Of a stretch of DNA of 16,044 nucleotides, positions 1-4,961 are shown in pieces. The stretch spans positions 1,081 through 17,124 of the forward strand of contig DHMZ01000052.1 of assembly GCA_002406055.1 (NCBI GenBank), in the 5' to 3' direction. The notes below the pieces were generated by a model that did not search any database, was not told where the DNA came from, and saw only the letters and a list, made by a program, of their open reading frames with translations. Made by a program: the position numbers and the translations under genes. Positions within the stretch are counted from its first letter, which is position 1. The number at the start of each line of letters is the position of its first letter. The stretch is from Spirochaetales bacterium UBA4629. GTDB taxonomy: Bacteria > Spirochaetota > Spirochaetia > Sphaerochaetales > Sphaerochaetaceae.

Positions 1-617
1 TTTAGCCATGTTTTTGTAATCATTTTTACAGCAGAAGAATTTGCCGCATCAAAGATTAAAATTCCTCCTGAAAATTTACTAGCCATATTACATACAAGAG
101 CTCTTACTTGTTCTTTCAGGAAATAATAAAAGACACCAGAGGCAAAGAAAATAACACCGTTAGAAGAGTCTATTTTGTCCATCCACGCTCTGTCATTTAA
201 ATCACAAGCAATGTTTTCTTCTCTTTCTTTTGGTGGAAGTAACTTATTACGTAGTTCTATTACGTCTGGAAAATCTATATTGTATATCTTAATCTTTCCG
301 TTATCACAACAATTAGCAATGCTATCGAGTCCACAACCAAGATTAACAACGCTACACTCTGGATGCATCTTAATGTATTCTTTTATTTCATTAGTTAAAT
401 CAAATTGTCTTACAGCAACTTCCAAAAAGCCAAAACGTTCAATGAAAGATAGCTTCTTCTTTTCAATTAAAGAAAAATCATAATCAATCTTGTCTATCAA
501 AAGAGATGCTGTTTTATCTTGGTAAATGTTTTTATATATCTCAGAGCATATCTTCCGAGCATATAGAGGAATTATTAGAGTTTCTTGTACGCTATTTTTT
601 TCAATTTTATATTTCAT
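1..617 (-). CDS. Class I SAM-dependent methyltransferase, LCM/Ppm type (3' end cut by window edge)
   Basis: The reading frame starts at ATG 617-615 and stays open to base 1, giving 205 residues; the C-terminus lies outside the window. Residues 90-99 (VVNLGCGLDS) form the glycine-rich SAM-binding motif I. Residues 113-122 (NIDFPDVIEL) match the acidic motif II, in the form typical of the leucine carboxyl methyltransferase / Ppm (PF04072, COG3315) family. GVFYYF at 161-166 and GGILIFDAAN at 184-193 are the next core strands. Family members methylate carboxyl or hydroxyl groups of small molecules or proteins; the substrate here cannot be read from sequence. The start lies 2 nt after the stop of the upstream ATC hydrolase-like gene, with AGAAGG inside the end of that gene as ribosome binding site. 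The two are therefore probably co-transcribed and translationally coupled. Family call is fairly sure, substrate unknown. Confidence 0.82.
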   Translation of the reverse strand, partial: MKYKIEKNSVQETLIIPLYARKICSEIYKNIYQDKTASLLIDKIDYDFSLIEKKKLSFIERFGFLEVAVRQFDLTNEIKEYIKMHPECSVVNLGCGLDSIANCCDNGKIKIYNIDFPDVIELRNKLLPPKEREENIACDLNDRAWMDKIDSSNGVIFFASGVFYYFLKEQVRALVCNMASKFSGGILIFDAANSSAVKMITKTWL

Positions 618-619
618 AT

Positions 620-1324
620 TTATCTATTCCTTCTAAAACCAACAGAATCAACATATTCAGGATGCTTCTTTATAAAAGGATCTTTGTTCCCACAGATTGT
701 GTAGTCGCATTTCTCGCCATTAGCGCATGTTGTTCTTCTTATGAGGCGTGCATTTATTAACTCCATTGCGTCATAGTCTGGATTACAAAATGCTGGCATT
801 ATTTCTTCTATTTTGTTGTTCTTAGTAAATTCAGCGACAGGGCAGAAAGTAAACTCATAACTAATAGGCTTATCATCGGTGTATGGACTAACGTTCATCT
901 TGTAGTCTTTCCATCTATCACAACCTTTCTTGGCTCTAAGGAAAGATTTATACAGTAAACGCTTAAAAAATGGTTTATTACAATCAACAAGCTTTGAAAG
1001 AAAAGAAAAAGAAGGAAGAAAAAGACTTTTCTCCATCTCTTCTATTTCCTCTATAGAAGTAACGTCTTTGCAAACAACATAGTAAGAAGTAAGCGCAATA
1101 CAGTCGTAGTTTCCACCAGCTTTATTATGAAAGTTCTTCTTTCCTCCATAGTTTGTGTTTAGCCCTGAAAGATAACTAGAATATTGATGCTGTACCCTCT
1201 TCCAGATTTCTTCTCTTTTCTCTTCTCCATAGTGAAAAGCTATCTTTTTCAAAATTGCTCTTTTGCATTTCTTTGAATAAGGAATCTGGAACGAATAATC
1301 GATATCTAGGTTTTTATCTTTCAT
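620..1324 (-). CDS. L-2-amino-thiazoline-4-carboxylic acid hydrolase-like protein
   Basis: This 234-residue soluble protein has no signal peptide. Its C-terminal half matches the ATC hydrolase family (PF14196): YEFTFCPVAEF at 156-166, FCNPDYDAMELI at 179-190 and LIRRTTCANGEKCDYTI at 194-210. Cysteines 161, 180, 200 and 206 and Asp183 and Asp207 are the family-type conserved positions. An upstream block, GGKKNFHNKAGGNYDCIALTS (60-80, key residues Gly60-61, Asn64, Gly70-71), is also typical. The founding member opens the thiazoline ring of L-2-amino-delta2-thiazoline-4-carboxylate on the route to L-cysteine in Pseudomonas. Most homologues in anaerobes are untested and often sit beside methyltransferases, as here, so the real substrate may differ. 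AAGGA about 7 nt before ATG 1324 supports the start. It is first in a two-gene unit with the methyltransferase. Confidence 0.75.
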   Translation of the reverse strand: MKDKNLDIDYSFQIPYSKKCKRAILKKIAFHYGEEKREEIWKRVQHQYSSYLSGLNTNYGGKKNFHNKAGGNYDCIALTSYYVVCKDVTSIEEIEEMEKSLFLPSFSFLSKLVDCNKPFFKRLLYKSFLRAKKGCDRWKDYKMNVSPYTDDKPISYEFTFCPVAEFTKNNKIEEIMPAFCNPDYDAMELINARLIRRTTCANGEKCDYTICGNKDPFIKKHPEYVDSVGFRRNR

Positions 1325-1335
1325 TTGTTTTCCTT

Positions 1336-1363
1336 GTTGATAAGTATATAAAGATATATCAAC
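1336..1363. promoter_or_regulatory. Inverted repeat before the ATC hydrolase gene (possible operator)
   Basis: GTTGATA (1336-1342) and TATCAAC (1357-1363) are perfect 7-base inverted arms separated by 14 AT-rich bases. The element ends 11 bases before the ATC hydrolase start codon, just upstream of its AAGGA ribosome binding site. On the minus strand the spacer contains TATACT, which could be a -10 box, but no good -35 is found at the right distance. It could be an operator or an mRNA hairpin; chance is possible in such AT-rich DNA. Confidence 0.3.
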
Positions 1364-1427
1364 ATGGTTAGAATAAACTAACTATAACAAAAATGAAAGA
1401 TGTTTTTAAACGAGTGAATTGTCTTTA

Positions 1428-1455
1428 AATAAAAAGAGGGAGCTTTTTAACTCCC
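1428..1455 (-). terminator. Rho-independent terminator of the Wzz/kinase operon
   Basis: On the minus strand, GGGAG (1455-1451) pairs with CTCCC (1442-1438) around a short A-rich loop. The stem can be lengthened by a T.G and a T-A pair, and it is followed by TCTTTTTATTT. It begins 15 bases after the stop codon of the tyrosine kinase gene and separates that operon from the ATC hydrolase unit. Confidence 0.8.
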
Positions 1456-1469
1456 ACCATCATTACCTT

Positions 1470-2198
1470 TTATTTTCCATAATATGAACCATACTTGCCA
1501 TATTTGCCATACTTGCCATATTTACCATAGCTAGAGCCTTTAGTTTTAACTCCATTAAGAATTAACCCTAAAACCTTTCCTCCTACTCTCTTAATGCTGC
1601 TTATAGAATCTTGCAACATAAGTCGTGTTGTTTCATCTGCACGTACAACAAGTACATAACCATCAATGTGAGGAGAAAGAACAAGTACGTCTGATACAAT
1701 TCCAATTGGAGCTCCATCAATAATTACATAGTCGTAATTCTTCTTAGCTTCCTCTAATAGCTCTACCATACGCTCTGAGTTTAATAGCTCAGATGGATTT
1801 GGAGGATTCTTTCCTGCTACGATGATATCTAAAAAGTTGTTGTTTCCAAAGTGTTGGATTATTCCATCATCGGTAACCTTTTTAACACCAGCAAGAATCT
1901 CTGCTAGTCCTACTTTAGAAGAAAGCGATAAGTCACGAGCTATTCTACTAGCTCTCATATCTCCATCGATATATAAAACCTTCTGCTCTGTTTCGCTAAT
2001 AGCAATTGCTAAGTTAATGCTAGTACTACTCTTTCCTTCATGAGCGATAGATGATGTTACACAAATTATTTTGCATCCTTCATGAGGACATACAAACTGT
2101 AAGTTTGCTCTAAGCGTTTTATATGCCTCTATTACGCTAAACGGAGAATTAGAATCGATAATATTTAATTTATCTTTTGAATCTTCTGCTTTGCTCAT
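1470..2198 (-). CDS. CpsD/CapB-type bacterial tyrosine kinase (BY-kinase)
   Basis: This is a cytoplasmic P-loop ATPase of 242 residues, the usual size for the separate (Firmicutes-type) catalytic half of a BY-kinase. EAYKTLRANLQF at 24-35 is the N-terminal oligomerisation helix. Walker A lies in VTSSIAHEGKSST (47-59, Lys56), Walker A' in VLYIDGDMR (74-82, Asp78 and Asp80) and Walker B in YVIID (157-161, Asp161). NPPNPSELL (131-139) is also typical. The C-terminus is a tyrosine cluster built from YGK triplets (Tyr224, 227, 230, 233, 236, 239, 240), the usual autophosphorylation tail. Such kinases work with a Wzz-like membrane partner to control polysaccharide polymerisation and export. That partner is encoded directly upstream, 3 nt away, and its last codons contain the AGGAGG ribosome binding site for this gene. 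No glycosyltransferase or Wzx/Wzy gene is in the window, so the target is unknown. Confidence 0.9.
   Translation of the reverse strand: MSKAEDSKDKLNIIDSNSPFSVIEAYKTLRANLQFVCPHEGCKIICVTSSIAHEGKSSTSINLAIAISETEQKVLYIDGDMRASRIARDLSLSSKVGLAEILAGVKKVTDDGIIQHFGNNNFLDIIVAGKNPPNPSELLNSERMVELLEEAKKNYDYVIIDGAPIGIVSDVLVLSPHIDGYVLVVRADETTRLMLQDSISSIKRVGGKVLGLILNGVKTKGSSYGKYGKYGKYGKYGSYYGK
1473..1529 (-). repeat. In-frame 9-base repeat coding for the YGK tyrosine tail
   Basis: Near-identical 9-base units (CCATACTTG / CCATATTTG on the plus strand) are repeated in tandem at the 3' end of the kinase gene, each encoding Tyr-Gly-Lys read on the minus strand. Units differ mostly at silent third positions. Such a tract can gain or lose whole units by slippage without breaking the frame, which would change the number of phosphorylatable tyrosines. 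Confidence 0.75.
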
Positions 2199-2201
2199 CT
2201 T

Positions 2202-3041
2202 TTAATCCTCCTCATAGTCATCATCGTCATCATCGCTGTCGCTATCGACTTTCTTTAGGTTATTACTACTTTCGCTTTCCTTACTCTTATACTCCGTTCC
2301 TTTTTTATTGCTACTAGTAAAAGCTGGGATAACTCCGATGATAGGAGTATCTTTAAACTCTGAAGTTAAATCATCTTCATTATGAATTCTTGAATCAAGA
2401 AGAGATGAAACAACAATAGCACCACAAGAAATAACAAAGCCAAGCAAAGCTCCAAGGACTGTATTCTTTACGATACTTGGGCTACATGGTTCTGTTGCAA
2501 TGCTTGCTTTATCAATAATTTCAACAGCACCAGCTTTTACAACTCTAATAATTTCTTCTGGTAAGAAGTAAAGAATGGCATCGTTAATGAACTTTGCCTC
2601 ATAAGGATCAGTTGCAGTAATTACAACCTCAAAAGATTCTGTATTGTTTATTGAAGAGGCAGATAGCATCTTTCTTATTCTATTAGGAGTATATTCCTCA
2701 TTACCTAAGAATTCGTACCCACTCTTTCCTTGGTACTCGCTTATTACATCACAAACCTGCCCTAAGACAGAATCTGATTCAAGAATTACAATGTATGTAT
2801 TAACAAGTATCTTTGATGTTGAGATATCTGAAGATGATACTTGCCCTACCACCTTCTCTGAGGTGTTGAAGACATAGAGCTTTGATATAGCCTCATACTT
2901 TGGGCTAATAAAGAATTTTGTATATCCAAAAAATAAACCAGCAAAGAGAATTGTTATTATTGCGATAATCCATATCTTCGATAATAAAACAAGGGCTAAC
3001 TTTACTAGGTCTATTTCTTGTGGTTGTCGATTATCCATCAC
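2202..3041 (-). CDS. Wzz/CapA-like polysaccharide chain-length determinant, BY-kinase adaptor
   Basis: This 279-residue inner-membrane protein has the Wzz layout: a short cytoplasmic N-terminus, a first membrane helix at about 18-40, an extracytoplasmic domain, a second helix at about 194-216 and a cytoplasmic tail. The Pro-containing EPCSPSIVKN at 184-193 before the second helix and IIGVIPAF at 234-241 after it are hallmarks of the family. In split systems the cytoplasmic tail activates the partner kinase, which here is the next gene. The tail is unusual: Ser/Lys-rich, then a run of acidic residues (SDSDDDDDDYEED, 267-279). Start ATG 3041 is preceded by a G-rich GAGGGGG ribosome binding site; the second codon is also ATG and could be used instead. 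A role in making or anchoring a surface polysaccharide is inferred from family and neighbour. Confidence 0.87.
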   Translation of the reverse strand: MMDNRQPQEIDLVKLALVLLSKIWIIAIITILFAGLFFGYTKFFISPKYEAISKLYVFNTSEKVVGQVSSSDISTSKILVNTYIVILESDSVLGQVCDVISEYQGKSGYEFLGNEEYTPNRIRKMLSASSINNTESFEVVITATDPYEAKFINDAILYFLPEEIIRVVKAGAVEIIDKASIATEPCSPSIVKNTVLGALLGFVISCGAIVVSSLLDSRIHNEDDLTSEFKDTPIIGVIPAFTSSNKKGTEYKSKESESSNNLKKVDSDSDDDDDDYEED

Positions 3042-3080
3042 TTTCCCCCTCGAGAAAATACTATGTAATTATAATTGTCC

Positions 3081-3112
3081 ACATATTAATATGTCTATAG
3101 AAAAGATTTCAA
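3081..3112 (-). promoter_or_regulatory. Candidate promoter of the Wzz/kinase operon, with a 14-base palindrome
   Basis: Read on the minus strand, TTGAAA (3112-3107) and TTAATA (3089-3084) are separated by 17 bases and lie about 43 bases upstream of the Wzz start codon. The -10 box sits inside a perfect palindrome, ACATATTAATATGT (3081-3094), which could be a regulator site. The -10 match is moderate. Confidence 0.45.
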
Positions 3113-3121
3113 GAAAAGCTA

Positions 3122-3150
3122 TTGACCAAAAGAAAGGAAATCTTTATTGT
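3122..3150 (+). promoter_or_regulatory. Promoter of the tRNA gene
   Basis: TTGACC (3122-3127) and TATTGT (3145-3150) are separated by exactly 17 bases. The predicted transcription start at about 3157 is a few bases before the mature tRNA 5' end at 3162, which suits a stable RNA gene. Confidence 0.7.
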
Positions 3151-3161
3151 TTCTTTGTTAC

Positions 3162-3234
3162 GGCAAGGTAGCTCAGTTGGTAGAGCAACCGGCTCATATC
3201 CGGTCGGTCACAGGTCCGAGTCCTGTCCTTGCTA
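3162..3234 (+). tRNA. tRNA with CAU anticodon, probably elongator tRNA-Met
   Basis: The cloverleaf folds fully. The acceptor stem is GGCAAGG/CCTTGCT (3162-3168 with 3227-3233, first pair G.U). The D-arm is GCTC/GAGC, and the anticodon stem is ACCGG/CCGGT (3188-3192 with 3200-3204). The anticodon is CAT at 3195-3197, with T33 before and A37 after. The T-stem is ACAGG/CCTGT (3210-3214 with 3222-3226). The discriminator base is A3234 and CCA is not encoded. The paired G.U first position and the lack of three G-C pairs next to the anticodon loop argue against initiator tRNA. A-U pairs at acceptor positions 4 and 5, rather than the C-G pairs used by TilS in E. coli tRNA-Ile2, favour elongator Met, though lysidine-modified tRNA-Ile is not excluded. 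The T-loop reads TCCGAGT, with C where U55 is nearly always found. Confidence 0.93.
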
Positions 3235-3239
3235 TACTT

Positions 3240-3275
3240 AGCTAGAGTTTGTTAATTCAAATTCTAGCTTTTTTA
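3240..3275 (+). terminator. Rho-independent terminator of the tRNA gene
   Basis: A 12-base-pair stem (3240-3251 with 3258-3269, one G.T pair) with a 6-base loop TTAATT is followed directly by a run of T (3269-3274). It begins 5 bases after the tRNA discriminator base. Confidence 0.88.
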
Positions 3276-3418
3276 TTCCATAAACAAACTTTTATACTCA
3301 TATCAGTTATAATTGCTTATTGTCGTATTTTTTACTTTCAGCATCTATTATCTTTGTCGTTAGTATATGTATTATTTGTTTTTATAATAAATTAGTTAGC
3401 ATACTGCAATTTTTAATA

Positions 3419-3462
3419 TGACTCATCTTCATCAGGAGAACATATACTCTCAAGATGAGTTA
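3419..3462 (+). repeat. Inverted repeat in the brnQ leader
   Basis: ACTCATCTT (3421-3429) pairs perfectly with AAGATGAGT (3452-3460), extended by one G.U and one T-A pair outward to 11 base pairs. Inside the 22-base loop, GAGA can pair with TCTC next to the stem. T-rich sequence (ATTTTTTCG) begins 7 bases downstream, so a terminator-like or attenuator role is possible, as is a protein-binding dyad. Confidence 0.5.
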
Positions 3463-3511
3463 ATATTTCATTTTTTCGATTTAACAAAATTAATCCTTTT
3501 TATTTTTTTTC

Positions 3512-3556
3512 TCTTCTGTTACTATCGATAGAAAAATAATCTTTATAACAGAAGGA
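3512..3556 (+). promoter_or_regulatory. Hairpin that could hide the brnQ ribosome binding site
   Basis: TCTTCTGTTA (3512-3521) can pair over 10 positions (nine Watson-Crick, one U.G) with TAACAGAAGG (3546-3555), whose last bases are part of the AAGGA ribosome binding site (3552-3556) of brnQ. The 24-base loop contains a perfect 10-base palindrome, CTATCGATAG (3522-3531). If transcription starts upstream, the fold would block translation. The arms could equally be a DNA operator. Confidence 0.4.
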
Positions 3557-3567
3557 ATTAAAAGAGG

Positions 3568-4932
3568 ATGAAGAAAAATCTTACATTTAAAGAGTATATT
3601 TATGTCGCTAGTATGCTCTTTGGCCTTTTCTTTGGCGCCGGCAATTTAATCTTTCCTGTTCATATGGGACAGGAGGCAGGAAGAAACTTTCTACCTGCAA
3701 CTATTGGCTTCATTATCACTGGAGTCGGACTTCCTCTTTTAGGTGTGGCAGCACTAGGTGGAAGTAAAAGCGATGGACTACATTCACTTAGCAGTAAAGT
3801 AAATCCTTTCTTTGCGCTTTTCTTTACTTGTGCACTATATCTTACAATTGGGCCTTTCTTTGCAATCCCAAGATGTGCATCTACTTCATTTACTGTTGGA
3901 ATTGAACATTTACTTCCTGAAAATAGTAATACAACATTAGCGCTATTCTTGTTTTCGCTCTTCTTCTTTGTTGCAGCACTTCTATTTTCACTCTATCCAT
4001 CAAAGATTCTTACATGGGTTGGAAAGATTCTTAATCCTTTCTTCCTACTTTTCTTATCTATTTTGGTAATTGTCTCACTTATTAATCCAACTGCATCTAT
4101 TAGTTCTGTTGAACCAAGTGCATCATACCAGACAGGAACTTTCTTTAAAGGATTCTTGGAAGGCTACAATACAATGGACGCTCTTGCTTCTCTTGCATTC
4201 GGTATTATTGTTGTTAATGTTATTAAGGACCTTGGAATAACAGAAGCTAATGATATAAGTAAGAATACTATCCTATCGGGATTCTTTAGCTGTCTGTTAA
4301 TGGCAATAATCTACTTAGCAACTACAGTCGTTGGAGTACAAAGCAGAGGAGCTTTCAGCGTTTCTGCTAATGGTGGAATTGCATTAGCTGAAATATCTCA
4401 TTACTACTTAGGAACATTTGGCTTTGTAATACTTGCAATAACTGTAACGCTTGCATGCTTAAAGACAAGTGTTGGTCTTATAACAAGCTGCTCTGAGACA
4501 TTTTCAGGCCTATTTAAGAAAGGGCCAAGCTACAAAGCATGGGTTTATATCTTTACTTTAACATCATTTTTAATATCAAATGTTGGTCTAACAGCTATTA
4601 TTAATATATCTCTTCCAGTACTTATGTTCTTATATCCTTATGCTATTACGCTTTCTTTACTTGCTATCTGCGGTAAGCTTTTTGATAACAGCAGAATTGT
4701 ATACAATTGGGTAATAGGACTTACAACTGTAAGTTGCATCTTCGATTTAATTAATGCATTACCTTCGTCAGTTAAAGAAATGAAGGTCTTTGCTTCTATT
4801 CTTAATGGTCTATCAACAATTCTACCTTTCTCTCACTTAGGTCTTGGTTGGGTTGTACCTTCAATTTTGGGTCTTGTAATTGGTATTGTTCATTACATTA
4901 TTCAAAAGAAAAAGAGCGTAGCTACTTGTTAG
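3568..4932 (+). CDS. brnQ: Branched-chain amino acid:cation symporter BrnQ
   Basis: This 454-residue integral membrane protein of the LIVCS family (PF05525) imports leucine, isoleucine and valine with sodium or protons. The N-terminal block after the first charged residues, with FGLFFGAGNLIFPVHMGQEAG at about 17-37 (Gly22, Gly24, Asn25 and Pro30), is the family signature. The rest is about twelve hydrophobic helices, including GIIVVNVIKDLGI and TVTLACLKTSVGLITSCSETF. Length is normal for the family (about 430-450) and no truncation is seen. ATG 3568 follows AAGGA at 3552-3556 with 11 bases between; GAGG directly touching the ATG is too close to act. It is a single-gene unit, with the tRNA terminator before it and a shared hairpin after it. 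The long leader suggests regulation, perhaps by branched-chain amino acid supply, but no known riboswitch was recognised. Confidence 0.95.
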   Translation: MKKNLTFKEYIYVASMLFGLFFGAGNLIFPVHMGQEAGRNFLPATIGFIITGVGLPLLGVAALGGSKSDGLHSLSSKVNPFFALFFTCALYLTIGPFFAIPRCASTSFTVGIEHLLPENSNTTLALFLFSLFFFVAALLFSLYPSKILTWVGKILNPFFLLFLSILVIVSLINPTASISSVEPSASYQTGTFFKGFLEGYNTMDALASLAFGIIVVNVIKDLGITEANDISKNTILSGFFSCLLMAIIYLATTVVGVQSRGAFSVSANGGIALAEISHYYLGTFGFVILAITVTLACLKTSVGLITSCSETFSGLFKKGPSYKAWVYIFTLTSFLISNVGLTAIINISLPVLMFLYPYAITLSLLAICGKLFDNSRIVYNWVIGLTTVSCIFDLINALPSSVKEMKVFASILNGLSTILPFSHLGLGWVVPSILGLVIGIVHYIIQKKKSVATC

Positions 4933-4937
4933 GAAAT

Positions 4938-4958
4938 TAGCCAGGCTCAACCTGGCTA
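4938..4958. terminator. Hairpin between brnQ and the convergent GH2 gene (weak bidirectional terminator)
   Basis: TAGCCAGG (4938-4945) and CCTGGCTA (4951-4958) form a perfect 8-base-pair stem with loop CTCAA. It lies in the 29-base gap between two convergent genes. T-rich tails are short on both sides (TATTTAT on plus, ATTTCC on minus), so it may end both transcripts only partly. Confidence 0.65.
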
Positions 4959-4961
4959 TAT

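Larger units (their letters stand above)
3276..3567 (+). other. Gene-free leader region between the tRNA terminator and brnQ
   Basis: This 292-base, very AT-rich stretch holds no open reading frame that I would support on either strand. It contains two inverted repeats (listed separately) and AT-rich -10-like boxes. The best promoter pair is the weak TTAGTA (3360-3365) with TATAAT (3383-3388), spacer 17, which would give a leader of about 175 nt including both inverted repeats. No T-box consensus sequence was found. Confidence 0.5.

Noticed and set aside
175..760. Plus-strand reading frames of 102 and 84 codons
   Set aside because: They lie opposite the methyltransferase and ATC hydrolase genes, which have clear family motifs. 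The frames show no motif and are antisense shadows.
1473..1529. Short tandem repeats that might suggest a CRISPR array
   Set aside because: Units are 9 bases, contiguous without spacers, and encode the YGK tail in frame.
3162..3234. tRNA gene as an integration site for a mobile element
   Set aside because: No integrase, no direct repeat of the tRNA 3' end and no foreign-looking cargo were seen on either side.
3162..3234. Initiator tRNA-fMet
   Set aside because: The first acceptor position can pair (G.U), and the three consecutive G-C pairs next to the anticodon loop typical of the initiator are missing.
3276..3567. T-box riboswitch upstream of brnQ
   Set aside because: The conserved T-box sequence and a terminator/antiterminator pair with it are not present. 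Only unrelated inverted repeats were found.
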